A DNA stretch of 64,000 bases from Periplaneta americana (taxonomy: Eukaryota > Arthropoda > Insecta > Blattodea > Blattidae), in contig NC_091117.1 in NCBI RefSeq assembly GCF_040183065.1, positions 120,272,726 through 120,336,725 on the forward strand. Reading direction: 5' to 3'. The translations under genes were made by a program, and so were the position numbers. Shown piece after piece: positions 44,659 through 55,622 of this stretch (positions are counted from its first letter, which is position 1; each line of letters starts with the position of its first letter). The notes beneath the pieces were generated by a model. It did no database searches. It was given only the letters and a program-made list of their open reading frames with translations, and was not told where the DNA came from.

Positions 44659-44712
44659 GAACCGACCAAAGAGTTTGTAATTATTACAATTACAAACTCT
44701 TTGGAACCGACC
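44659..44712. repeat. 36-bp near-palindrome between 9-bp direct repeats
   Basis: GAACCGACC occurs at 44659-44667 and 44704-44712. Between them lies AAAGAGTTTGTAATT, a 5-bp centre, then AATTACAAACTCTTT, a perfect 15-bp inverted pair. The matching arm at 46417-46507 lacks the palindrome, so it is an insertion into the left arm. Confidence 0.9.
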
Positions 44713-44956
44713 CATTCGAGTTGCAAGGTGCGAGGTCCGCCTCGCACAAATCCGGACTATACGAGAGATAGTGAGTGGTTTCCAACGAGATAGAAAGAGA
44801 AGAATATAGAGTGGCCATGTTGTCCTGTACAGCGCTCTTTGCGGTGCCACCGCGAAACACGGCAGATCTGAACTAAGCGCCCACCTTTGTAAAAATTCGT
44901 CTGCTTACAATGGTGTATAACGGGGGTAAGAACTACAAAAAAAACAAAGAAAAAAC

Positions 44957-45028
44957 ATGCCTGTTCTGTGTGCTGGATATAACTGTAATGTCAAAAGGAA
45001 AAAGACACCTGATATATCATATTTCATG
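44957..45028 (+). pseudogene. THAP-domain N-terminal exon
   Basis: From ATG 44957 the frame reads MPVLCAGYNCNVKRKK, then TPDISYFM before a stop. THAP domains are C2CH zinc-binding DNA-binding modules that open P-element transposases and several host factors. They begin with Met, a few residues, C-x2-4-C, a basic stretch and an I-S-F/Y-x-x-F-P segment. The first two cysteines (residues 5 and 10) and the basic stretch are present. A GTAAAT sequence at the end of the match could be a splice donor. The remaining Cys/His ligands and any transposase core were not found. Confidence 0.65.
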
Positions 45029-45120
45029 TAAATTTTATGAAGTTAAGTCCACAGTTTTGTTAATTAGCAGCATTTTTTTTTCATGCATAAATGCGTAATA
45101 ACTCCCGGCATAAACAAAAT

Positions 45121-45446
45121 AAATAGTTCACTGGTAATGTACTTAAACTAAATACGGATAAAACCACTACAATTCCGTTTCAGACCCAGTGAAAAACAAA
45201 TACCAATACAATATTAAAATTGTATTTCGACACCGGCATCCTTTATTTCTGCTCCTTCTGTCCTTACTGCTTATAGAAGACGATGAGCTGTAGCTTATAA
45301 AAAGTAGGCCTATTTCCAAGACAAAACGATTAATCAAATAAATGGTTCACTAGTAATAAAGTTAAACTAAATACGGATAAAACCACTACAATTTCGTTTC
45401 AAATCCAGTAATAGCAATCAAATATTAAAATTGTATTTCGACACTC
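45121..45446 (+). repeat. ~110-bp direct duplication inside the P-like element
   Basis: 45121-45234 and 45340-45446 share AAACTAAATACGGATAAAAC and ATATTAAAATTGTATTTCGA in the same order, with about 10 percent differences. They are spaced 105 bp apart. Confidence 0.85.
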
Positions 45447-45522
45447 GCGTCCAAAATAACGCAAAACTCTCGGGTAAGTCGTATTGTTGTTAGTATTTTG
45501 ACTGGAAAGACATGAAAGAACA

Positions 45523-45609
45523 TAATTGAGCACCCACGTGCAATAATTGGGTAAGTATGAATATTTTTCGTAACTATTTACCCCATTATTGTACGTGGGT
45601 GCTTAATTA
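45523..45609. repeat. Hairpin with ~31-bp arms
   Basis: GAGCACCCACGTGCAATAAT near 45527 is inverted near 45585 (ATTATTGTACGTGGGTGCTT), leaving a ~25-bp loop. It could be a tiny MITE or part of the P-like element's interior. Confidence 0.8.
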
Positions 45610-45713
45610 TACACTAATAATAATCATCTGTGGTGCCACAGCCCTTGAAAGGCTCAGACAGACCAGTCGGCTGTTGGCCTCACATTCACATTTCGATAAT
45701 TATACTCTACTGC

Positions 45714-45739
45714 AAAAAAAAAAAAAAAAAAAAAAAAAA
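45714..45739 (+). repeat. Poly-A run of 26
   Basis: A26 follows a ~60-bp segment (GACCAGTCGGCTGTTGGCCT at 45661-45680) that resembles part of a SINE body I recall from other insects. It may be a SINE scrap. Confidence 0.7.
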
Positions 45740-46062
45740 CGGAAAGCGTGTTTGGTCATGTTTTATCCAAGTTACAAGCTTGGCGGTAAAGGTTGTTTAC
45801 TACAGTTAGGGCCTACTTTCATTCTATATCTTATGGTATAATAAATAGTTTTGCAACGTGTAGAGACTGGGAAGGAAAACAATTTAATAAAATCATCCGT
45901 ATCATACTCGTTCATTTTATAGGCAATCTTGCAGGTCGCATTTAAAAGAACCTAGGAATATTAACATTTTCTTCAGTATATTTGCTAGGACTTCTTGTCA
46001 TACTACATGACAATTTTGCTTAGGTTATTCTTTTAAGCATTCCTTCTAGGAATAGCTCAAGT

Positions 46063-46290
46063 CATTTCATTCATTTCATTCATTTATTTTATTCCATAGA
46101 TCTTACATGAGCAATGAAGCTTTAAGATGTGGAACATGTCAACATTTTACAATATTACAATTACAATTTTTACAAATTTTTATAGTTTTACAATTTAGTA
46201 ATTTTCTTCAATTTTTACAATGTTGTACAATTTTTTTACATTTTGGCGAGATGTGTTTTAAAATTAGCGTACATAAGTTTAGATTAAGTT
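46063..46290 (-). mobile_element. Retrotransposon 3' tail with (ATGAA)n end
   Basis: On the minus strand GTTCCACATCTTAAAGCTTC leads to TATGGAATAAAATAAATGAA and further ATGAA units. Its plan is parallel to the tail of the element at 23136-24045. Only the 3' untranslated end is present. Confidence 0.65.
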
Positions 46291-46507
46291 CCTAGCACGT
46301 ATTTGACGAAATACTAGGTTTTTCTACTTCAGTTTAACTGATTTATGCAAACGAAATTATGACAGCAGACGTTGGTGGTTTCTATAACTGCGAGATGCGA
46401 GGTCTGCGTACCTCGCAGTCGTAGAAACTACTCACAATCTTTCGTGTAGTCCGGATTTGTGCGAGGCCCACATCGCAACTCGCATGTGTCGGTTCAGAAA
46501 AACCAAG

Positions 46508-46971
46508 ACTTTAGATGACTGAATAGTCGTGACTTGCCAAGTCTATATTTCCTGGTTTCATAGAGGCACTCTAGAAGAGACACAGCGACAGTGTAGCATT
46601 GAGGACAGAGAGATAGCAACAAAATATAATAATATTATTGTTTAAGTGTTGCTCCAAATATTAATACTTGATTTTGTTTAGTCAACTATGCGAAGACAGG
46701 TCTGAACCTCACAAGTGATACGAAAATGGCACCACTCATAAGGCAATTAGACCAGGAGATAATGGGATAGGGTGACCAGTTCCCTTCCCTCTCCATTACA
46801 TATATCGCCGACTAGCTACGTATTACACTAATCAGATTTAAGATGAATACAAACAATTGTTTTTCGTCTGGCACATATCGCCAAGGGAGATGTACTGTCT
46901 AATAATATATTTACATATCAGCCAAAACTTCAATCACAGGATTAATACTTGAATTGACTCTATATTCCTAG

Positions 46972-46973
<2 letters not shown>
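46508..46973. other. No gene recognised
   Basis: Nothing identified. Confidence 0.45.

Positions 46974-47025
<52 letters not shown>
46974..47025. repeat. (ATT)n microsatellite
   Basis: About 17 ATT units. Confidence 0.95.
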
Positions 47026-47382
47026 TAATCATTTTGAGACCGTCGGAAGCTGCCGGGTTCGCCCATGCGTTGAAATGTCATTGCGTAAGGAACCTAATCA
47101 TTCCATGTTTCCCCTCTATGTTTGTATGAAAAATGTATCAACTAAGTTGTAATTGTAGAATGACTTCTGTCTATCCTCTTCGTGCACCCTAATACACGCA
47201 TGATACATAATGAATTCTATACATAATTTGATTTCTTTATTCTAAACTAACTTTTAATTCTTAATCATGTCATCCTAATTTATTTAATCCATATTCGTAC
47301 ATCTCGTTACTGTTTGTATAGGCCTTGATCTCAGTTGTCATCTTTATTGCTTCAATAAAATGAGCACTCATTGCGTAATAAT
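47026..47382. other. No gene recognised
   Basis: Less AT-rich start (GCCGGGTTCGCCC near 47057), ending in a possible tail before the next ATT array; a decayed repeat is possible. Confidence 0.35.
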
Positions 47383-47989
47383 TTATTATTATTATTATTA
47401 TTATTATTGTTATTATTATTATGATTTTAAACACAGAATAAATATAGCAAATGTCTGTTATTATTCGGTTGAGAACCTTTTATCATCCAGTCTGCTGTCA
47501 AAAAATCTGAAAGTTAGAATTTATAAAACAGTTATATTACCTGTTGTTCTTTATGGTTGTGAAACTTGGACTGTCACTTTGAGAGAGGAACATAAGTTAA
47601 GGGTGTTTGAGAATAAACTGCTGAGGAAAATATTTGGGGCTAAGAGGGATGAAGTTACAGGAGAATGGAGAAAGTTACACAACACAGAACTGCACGCATT
47701 GTATTCTTCACCTAACATAATTAGGAACATTAAATCCAGACGTTTGAGATGGGCAGGGCATGTAGCACGTATGGACGAATCCAGAAATGCATAGAGTGTG
47801 TTAGTTGGGAGGCCGGAGGGAAAAAGGCCTATAGGAATGCCGAGATGTAGATGGGAAGATAATATTAAAATGGATTTGAGGGAGGTGGGATATGATGATA
47901 GAGACTGGATTAATCCTGCTCAGGATAGGGACTAATGGCGAGCTTATGTGAGGGCGGCAATGAACCTCTGGGTTCCTTAAAAGCCAGTA

Positions 47990-48050
<61 letters not shown>
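47383..48050 (+). mobile_element. RTE-like retrotransposon, copy 3, between two (ATT)n arrays
   Basis: A 560-bp 5'-truncated copy starts at about 47423, directly after (ATT)n (47383-47422). It ends CTTAAAAGCCAGTAA before a longer (ATT)n (47989-48050). Copies 1 and 2 end in (GTAA)n instead. Confidence 0.9.
47423..47980 (+). pseudogene. RTE-like reverse transcriptase C-terminus, copy 3
   Basis: The frame reads CYYSVENLLSSSLLSKNLKV, then ILPVVLYGCETW, FGAKRDEVTGEWRKLHN and SRRLRWAGHVARMDESRNA, where a TAG at 47792-47794 replaces the next residue. It then resumes with RPEGKRPIGMPRCRWEDNI, and a second stop lies at 47932-47934. It is the same C-terminal region as copies 1 and 2, without palm or endonuclease. 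Confidence 0.88.
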
Positions 48051-48051
<1 letters not shown>

Positions 48052-48631
48052 ATTTAGTACTGTACGCCTAGAATAATAAATTGCGCATTTTTTAAAATTA
48101 TATATCCCTTCGCAGTTCACAGTTCATGATACATTGATCTATTTCATAAATGCTGTCTTGACTAAGAGGAGACATAATTTAATATTTGTTTTATAGGGCC
48201 TATAAATTTAATGTCCTCACGAATAGAATTTTGAAGATGAGGTTCTTTATTAGAAAATATTTCTTACTATACTGTCGTCATCTTGACTAAGCCATAATTT
48301 CAATTACGGTTTCCTTCGTGGACTTTAATTCAAAATATGTTTCGAACAACTGGATTGCGGCATTCTCTTGGCGTGGCTTTTCCATTTGTGTTTGTACTTG
48401 CTGAAGAAAGTGGTGCTAAATTGCGGATGGCTCTCATTTCCCCAGACGTCGTTTTTTTATTTCTCGGTATTCGCTTCCACGTATCAAAGTTGAAGTTGCC
48501 AAAATAATGCAATTGTATTATTTGGCTCTTCTGAGTTTATCAAGATTTTACAACTGAATTCATAATACCAGTGACTTTAATAAAGTAAGTAATTTTAATT
48601 TACATATTTTAACGTAGTTATTATACACCTT
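48051..48631. other. No gene recognised
   Basis: Nothing identified. Confidence 0.45.
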
Positions 48632-48800
48632 GATTGCACAACTTTTAACACTATATCACTTCGGAAAACGCATTATGTGTCTGTCACGTGTTAAATTTTA
48701 TGTTACCTTGTTGACATGTTTCGGCCTGCTATTGGCCATCAGTTCCGACGTGAAAGACACAAAATAGGCTACGTTTTCCAAAGTACTTATTATAATTACA
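48632..48800 (-). mobile_element. Penelope-like terminal fragment
   Basis: In reverse complement, 48632-48668 reads CCGAAGTGATATAGTGTTAA and AAGTTGTGCAATCAAG, nearly identical to 10909-10946 at the 3' end of the Penelope-like element. The sequence to its right contains GACATGTTTCGGCC and a weak inverted repeat of the GGAAAACG segment near 48666-48782. Confidence 0.6.
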
Positions 48801-49013
48801 TCTAGATTTTGTAGTATAAGTTACTCTATACATTTAATTTTCAAATTTTAACGTCATAAGTGGCATTCAGTGACAAATTAATTTTAAAATAATACATTCC
48901 AACTTGTTTATATATCTCAAACTCGTTTAATCATTAGTGACAATAATATATAGCTACTGTGATATTTAATGATAAAATTAGCTGTATCAGAAAACGAAAA
49001 AACGATTTTCTAT
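48801..49013. other. No gene recognised
   Basis: AT-rich, nothing identified. Confidence 0.45.
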
Positions 49014-49783
49014 TTTAAGCGAAGAAGTTGAAATAGCGCTAAAGGAAATGTAGAATGGGAAAGCAACAGGAGTTGATGAAAACCCGTTGAATTATTAAAA
49101 TCCTTGGGTGAGGATAAGGAAGAAATTCTATGTGAGGATAAGGAAGAAATTCTATCATTATGCGACGAAATATATGAACAAGGCGACTGGACTGAAGATT
49201 TCACAGAGACAATGTTGGTTCCAATACCGAAGAAAAATAAAGCAAAGAAATATAGAGAGTTCAGAACTATCAGCCTGATATCGCACTCGGCGAAGATTCT
49301 TCTGCGAATACTGAATCGACGTTTATATTCTAAGGTGGAAGAACAGTTGGAATTACAGCAGTTTGGCTTCAGGAAGGGAAAAGGTACGAGAGATGCAATT
49401 GGACTGCTATTAACAATCTGCGAAAGATACCTAGAGAAGAATAAAGAAGTGTATACAATATTCGTGGACCTAGAAAAGATGTTCGACAGAGTGGATTGGA
49501 ATAAACTGATGGGGATCCTAAGAAAATTGGCGTAGATTGGAAAGAGAAGGTTGTTCAGTAACTTATCATCTACCCTGTTCAACATCTAATTGGAGGATTT
49601 AGTGAAGAACTGTTTTCAGAATATGGGAGGAGTGATAGTATGAGGAAGAAAAATTAAGTGCATAACATTTACCTGAACCTATCACACTCGTGGGTATTAG
49701 TTCGAACTTAGGGTTAAGATACAAATTAGATTTACTTTAAATATTATTTTAAGTGATCGTGCTTCATTTACTTTAGGATGCTG

Positions 49784-49825
<42 letters not shown>

Positions 49826-50690
49826 TTTATTTTTATTATTATTATTATTATTTATCATTATTATTTATTAATGTTTTTATTAGTTGTGTTTATTAATAAT
49901 TGTCATTATTGAGTGTAATTAGTTACCACTGCCACCGGGTATATACCCATTTCCAGTGTGATTAAATACATACATACACATACATTTACTGATGATATGG
50001 CGTTGTTAGCAGAAGAGGAGATGATACTAAAGGATATGCTACAGAAGCTAAATGACAGCTGTGAGCAGTATGGAATGAAGATTAAATCCCAACAAGACTA
50101 AGACCATGGTTATATGAAGACAAGTAAAGAATGTAAACTTGCGAATTCTAAATGAGGCCGTAGAACAAGTGGGCAGCTTCAAATACTGTGGGTGTACTAT
50201 AAGCAGTAACATGAGCTGCTGCCAAGAAGTCAAAAGGAAGAATAGCAATGGCCAAGGAAGCTTTAATAGAAAAAGGAGCATCTTCTGCGAATCTCTGGAG
50301 AAAGAACTAAGGAAGAGAATAGTGAAGTGCTTTGTGTGGAATGTAACATTTTATGGGGTAGAAACATGGGCATTACGATGAAGTGAAGAGAAGCGAATAG
50401 AAGCATTTGAAATGTGGATATGGAAAAGGATGGAGCGTGTGAAATGGACAGACAGAGTAGGAAACGAAGCTGTGTTGGAAAGAGTGAATGAAGAAAGAAT
50501 GATGCTGACACTGATCAAGAAGAGGAAAAGGAATTGGGTGGGTCACTGGTTGAGAAGAAACTGCCTACTGAAAGATGCGCTGGAAGGAATGGTGAACGGG
50601 AGAAGAGTTCGTGGCAGAAGAAGATATGAGATGATAGACGACATTAAGATACTGTATATGGATCATATGCGGAGAGCTACTTAGTTAAGA
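49014..50690 (+). pseudogene. RTE/CRE-like reverse transcriptase, interrupted in its catalytic motif
   Basis: Non-LTR reverse transcriptase of a different family from the three RTE-like copies. In order: NGKATGVDE near 49055, LVPIPKKNKAKKYREFRTIS, FGFRKGKGTRDAIGLLL, and palm motif A in FVDLEKMFDRVDW. The block with G-x-x-Q-G-C-P-L-S-P is missing; SNL runs straight into STLFNI. In-frame stops are at 49533-49535, 49587-49589 and 49641-49643. A 309-bp insertion then splits the catalytic motif, which continues as TDDMALLAEEEMILKDMLQK at 49990. Frameshifts follow, then the C-terminal block with FYGVETWALR, RRNCLLKDALEGMVNGRRVR and a stop at 50682-50684. An in-frame tandem duplication (EDKEEIL) sits at about 49110-49157. 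Confidence 0.85.
49673..49981 (+). mobile_element. 309-bp non-LTR 3' end inserted in the RT motif
   Basis: A 5'-truncated 3' untranslated end carrying an internal (ATT)n (49787-49860). Its terminus reads CACTGCCACCGGGTATATAC, then GTGATTAAATACATACATAC. It is flanked by the 8-bp duplication ACATTTAC (49665-49672, 49982-49989). No coding sequence is present. Confidence 0.92.
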
Positions 50691-52178
50691 ATAACAATGT
50701 TCTGTCATGCTACATCAGATCGACATGAAGTTATGCTTTACATAGAAATAATACAGTACAAGTCATGCGATGTGTATAGCATTGTTCTAATTGGACGGAG
50801 TTACGCAATGAGAGACCAACCGCCAGAAACCTGTTTTCGATATACTGACCATTGAAATAAATCTGGTTTTTATTAAACATTTTATGCAAGAAGTATTGTA
50901 ACATTCATACTATTGCAAAACATAGCACAAATAATACTAAAAAAGGCTAACCGGATTTTTAATAACAGACCAGCAGTTGAGTTAATATTGCAAAGCGAAA
51001 TAAATAAATGAATTTTATGCAATAAACGAATTTTGTTTATAAACAGCAGCAAATTGCAGATATCGCATTCTTGATTTTTCTGAATTAAATAATCCAGCCA
51101 ACAACCGATTTGTGCAAATATCTCAATTTTTTCAAATTGTCGGTTGGTCTATTTTTGCGTAATTACGTCCAATTGTTCTTTCATTTTATGAAACGCTCAC
51201 TCTTATATATACTGTGTGTTTTACACTGATCTTTTTCCTCGTGTTATCATTTATGAGAATAAAGTATCGTGATTCTAAGAAATAATATATTTCGAAGTTC
51301 GAAAATATAAGTTCTATACTCCTGTCAAATCGAAAGCTGTTCGTGTGTATGTGTTGTATATAATTTCTTTTGATTTGCTGCAAAATATAGCTGCATCCAA
51401 TAATTACGCACCATAATATATTCTGTACGTAACTATTACTTATAGAGTGCAAACAAAAATTTTTATGTTTTTAGAGCGTGCGTTTTCGTAATTTTTCTGG
51501 CAATACATTTTCACTATAACTGCAGCATTTTCTCGCTCAAGTTACGTACTCTCATCTTGTTATCTCCCACTCTAATATTAAGTAAACTAATTGATCATTG
51601 ATATAGAATTTTCTGCTTTTCCGATCCCAGCTGTTTCTCTGCTACTATCCAATCTAAGTAACTGCTAATGTTTTAAATTGTTCTTTGTTAATTGTTCTTT
51701 CGGTGTTACCATAGCCATCTTAAATTAACAAGCATTGTTCTTATACTTGGCAACGTTGCTACCCCAGCATCTTGTGGTCCGATTGCAGAAAACTTAGTAG
51801 ACGACACATTTACGAAATATATTTAAAATTTCATTTTTAGTGATTTCGTAGTAACTGAAAAAGCTTATGAACGATGATTAGTGATCTATATACATTTTAT
51901 TATAGAATTAGGGAATAAATGCACAAAATCTGTATTTATATTATGTGCAATTGTAGGTAGATTAGTAATCAATCTATAGACTTAATTTAATAAGTGTATT
52001 TCTACAACACACTACACGATAAAATGAAAACATTAAACTAAAATAATGCTTCATCTTCCTTTCTTTGGTTTGCATTAAAATATGAATTTCAAATTATTTT
52101 AAAGAAGAATTTTGATACTTTAAGAATAAGCAGGCTTGTACCTGAAGTCAACCATTAGGGCTATTAAATTACGTGGAC

Positions 52179-52180
<2 letters not shown>
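50691..52180. other. No gene recognised
   Basis: About 1.5 kb of AT-rich sequence without detected repeats or coding similarity. Confidence 0.45.

Positions 52181-52235
<55 letters not shown>
52181..52235. repeat. (AAT)n microsatellite
   Basis: About 18 AAT units. Confidence 0.96.
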
Positions 52236-52237
<2 letters not shown>

Positions 52238-52894
52238 CCTTTAAAAAGAAAAATTATTAGACTATAATTCGAAATTTACACCACCTTAAGCTCAAATATA
52301 AGTGATTGAATTGATCGATAAATTGCAAAATTAACAAGGTAATAACATAACGTAGTCCATGCCTAAAGTTTTTGATTGTTCTACTGTGTCATTTCCATAC
52401 TGTGTAATTGTTCAAAATTATGCCGACATCTTTAATCGTTAACCCAGATAAGCCCAAATTTTTTTTTGTGATAAAAATACAGTAGCACATTAGTTACTCT
52501 CAAAAATCGGTTAAATGATGTTGAAATAAACTGAAACAAGGAACGTATATTTTCTAAAGCTAACAAATACTACCAATATTATCGCACAACTTATAAAATG
52601 TCCCTAACACATACAATGACATAATATCCGAAGGCACTGCAACTGTCCTTAAAAAAAGGGCGGTGGGAAAATCTGGGTTAAATTGACAAAGTATCCTATG
52701 GGATACAACAGGTTAATAGGCTATATGCTGTAATTTTAATAGAACAATAGAAAAAATTGAGAGTAAAATTAAAATTTCACTACTGTAATATTGTACAACA
52801 TATAAAATATTAACGTTGCGATAGTTGTTTTCTTTACAGTCCGACGGGGTTTAATAAACTAGTGTGGGAAATGACGTTTTGCTAATTCAAGACT
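52236..52894. other. No gene recognised
   Basis: AT-rich flank of the R2-like element; nothing identified. Confidence 0.45.
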
Positions 52895-54306
52895 AAAATG
52901 CTCTCCTTTATCCCCGGTTCTCTTCAACTTGGCTATTGATAATATTCTTAAAGAATTAACTGAACCTGAAATAGCCCAAGAATACGGTTACCAGTTATCT
53001 CCTACTGTTAGCCCTGTCTCAATTCTTGCCTTCGCCGATGATTTGGCCCTCATTAGTAAGGACCTCGAGTCAGTTTCTATATTAACGGATTTGACGATTC
53101 AAAATTTATCAAAAATTGGTTTGAATATTAACCCCCAAAAATGTAGTCCCATTAACATTAAAAATGGTAAACTCAGCCAAGACACTATCACTTTGAATTG
53201 TGGAAATATAATTAACTCTATTGGACCGGATGAAATCGTCAAATATTTGGGAATTACATTTTCTGCAGAAATTGTATTTGATCAACCTAGTATTATTCGA
53301 AAATTTGGTCCAGATATTGACAAGTTAACCACCACCAATTTACTAAAACCTGATCAAAAACTTAATATTATGAATCAGTATATATGGCCTAAGATGATTT
53401 ATTCGCTCCAAAGTACACCACTGAATAAGATTCCAAAATCTTTCTTACACGATATTGGTAAAATTGTCCGGACAGGTGCTAAGGAAATTGTGGGTTTACC
53501 GCACGATTGTCCGAATGACATGCTATATGCTCCGAAGCATCTTCGTGGCCTTGGTTTATTTAATGCTGAATGGGAAGTACACATCCAACACTATAACATT
53601 GCCAGAAGTCTTTTAAAAATAAATGACGAACATCTCCATTTCTGCAGGCATCTTGAAACTGAAAAACAAGAAGCTCTTTCACAATTGAACATTCCCAACA
53701 ACGCAGACACACATTCGATGACAGGCCGAAGTTTAAGATCTGAGTTACGGCGGAGGTAGTTTAATAATTGGTGTCGTCTTCCACGAAAAGGCAAAGGAGT
53801 GGTAACATACAGTGAAGATCCAAAAAACAACTCTTGGATTAGTAATAGAAGAGGGATATCATCCTCAAAGTGGACCAATGCCATAAAGATATCCACAAAC
53901 ATTGCAGCAGTACGATCGGTGCCAGGTCGTTCCTTTCAAGATCAAAAGTGTCGTCATCCAGGATGCAGCGAAGTAGAAACCCTTGGGCATATTTTGGGTT
54001 ATTGCCCTAAAGGAGAACTACTGAGGAACAATCGTCACCATAAAGTGAGAAGCTCCATCGCAACCACTCTTCGGAAGGCAAAGTGGGAGGTTTACGAAGA
54101 AGTGCACTGCTTGGCTGAGAATGGGTCAACGAGAAGAGCAGACATTATAGCCATCGATAGCCGGAATCAAAGAAGCCTCATTCTTGACCCCACTGTCCGT
54201 TTCGAGAAGGATGATCAACAAGCCAACAACGTTAACAATGAAAATAAGTCTATTTACAACCCATGTATTCCTCACTTCAGTGAGAGATACAAAATGAATA
54301 TTAATA

Positions 54307-55622
54307 CGAGGCGCATCCAGAAAGTAAGTTTCCCTATTTAAAAAAAAAGAACACACACTTTCAGGAAATCATTTATTGGCAACAGGTACAGCAATATTTC
54401 AGCTATTTTTCAACATAGCCAACATCAGAATTGAGACACTTGTCGTATCGTGGGATCAACTTTTGTATCCCTCTGTCGTAGAACTCTGCCGCCTGTGAAT
54501 GGAACCAGCGTGTGACAGACGTCTTCAGCTCTTCGTCGTTGCCAAAATGCTCACCAGAGGATAGGAATTTACTGAGGTGCAAGAAAACGTGAAAATCGCT
54601 GGGAGCAAGATCAGGACTGTAGGGTGGGTGATCAAACAACTCCGAGCCAAATTCCGTCAAAACAGCTGCTGTGCGCCGAGCCGTATGTGGACGAGCATTG
54701 TCATGGAGGAGCACAACACCTGCAGTAAGCATTCCACGCCTCTTGTTTTGAATGGCACGTCGCAATTTTCACAGTGTTTCACAGTAACGGTCAGCGTTCA
54801 CTGTTTCACCTCTTGGAAGGAAGTCAATGAGCAGAATGCCCTTCCTGTCCCAGAACACCGTGCACATCACTTTCCATACCGACAGCGTCCTGACCGGAGA
54901 TCCACTATGCCGCCAATGCATTGACTGCTGCTTGGTTTCCGAGGTGAAGTGCGAAATCCAAGTCTCATCGCCCCTGACGATCCTGTCGAGGAACTCGTCG
55001 TCGTCATCGTGATACCGTTGCAGAAATGTCAGTGCTGCTCCTAAACGTTGCATTTTGTGTTCGGGTGTCAGGTTTTTCGGCACCCACCTGGAACACACTT
55101 TTTTGAACAGCAGGTGCTTAGTGACAATCTCATGCATCAAGGATCACGATATCTGCGGAAAATGGCTGCTCAGCTCCGTAATCGTGAAGTGACGGTTCTC
55201 CATGATGCACTGCCGTACCAGCTCAACACGATCATCATTGATGAGGGACGGTCGCCCACTGCGCTCTTCATCATGGACACTTTGGCGACCTTCGGAAAAC
55301 TGCCTACACCAGCGACGCATCATCTGCTTACTCATGATGTTCGGCCCATAGACCTGACAGAGCTGCCGATGAATTTCAATTGGCGCAATGCTTTGTGCAT
55401 TAAATAACTTTATCACCGACCGAACCTCGCAGGAGACGGGAGAAGGAATAAGAGCTTCCATTTCGGGCCACTGCTGCCACGCTACTGGCACCAGGCAGGA
55501 CCTGTCCGGCTGGCATATGATTGATACGTCATAGATCTGTTACGCATGCGCAATTGACACGGCTAATCACGTTTACTTTCAAGGGGAAAAAATCGGGAAA
55601 CGTACTTTGTGGATGCGCCTCG
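54307..55622 (-). mobile_element. Mariner transposon, copy 2, inside the R2-like gene
   Basis: A 1316-bp element with ends CGAGGCGCATCCAGAAAGTA and (reverse complement) CGAGGCGCATCCACAAAGTA, flanked by TA at 54305-54306 and 55623-55624. Removing it with one TA rejoins the R2-like frame at N-I-N-T-W-E-V. Confidence 0.96.
54403..55461 (-). pseudogene. Mariner transposase, copy 2 (two stops, small deletion)
   Basis: Minus-strand DD34D transposase from ATG 55461 (MEALIPSP) to the stop at 54403-54405. It shares the copy 1 motifs: WVPKNLTPEHK, IVRGDETWISHF, LLHDNARPHTA and YSPDLAPSDFH. A TGA follows SSHFPQIS at exactly the same codon as in copy 1. A second TGA at 54766-54768 interrupts it after NADRYCETL, and five codons are missing between SPVRT and LSV. 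The C-terminal tail (GNDEELKTSVTRWFHSQ to the end) is in frame, unlike copy 1. Both CGA-to-TGA changes are of the type expected from methylated CpG decay. Confidence 0.95.

Larger units (their letters stand above)
44647..46507 (+). mobile_element. P-like DNA transposon with long inverted ends and a THAP exon
   Basis: Inverted arms of about 100 bp (44647-44782 after discounting a 45-bp duplication-plus-palindrome; 46417-46507) begin CTTGATTTTTCTGAACCGAC and contain CCTCGCACAAATCCGGACTA. The interior holds a THAP-domain start, an internal duplication, a poly-A run and a retrotransposon tail, so only a fraction of the parent survives. The link to P elements rests on the THAP domain. Confidence 0.65.

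Noticed and set aside
49010-49585. 191-codon minus-strand frame
   Set aside because: It is the complement of the reverse-transcriptase pseudogene and has no similarity of its own.
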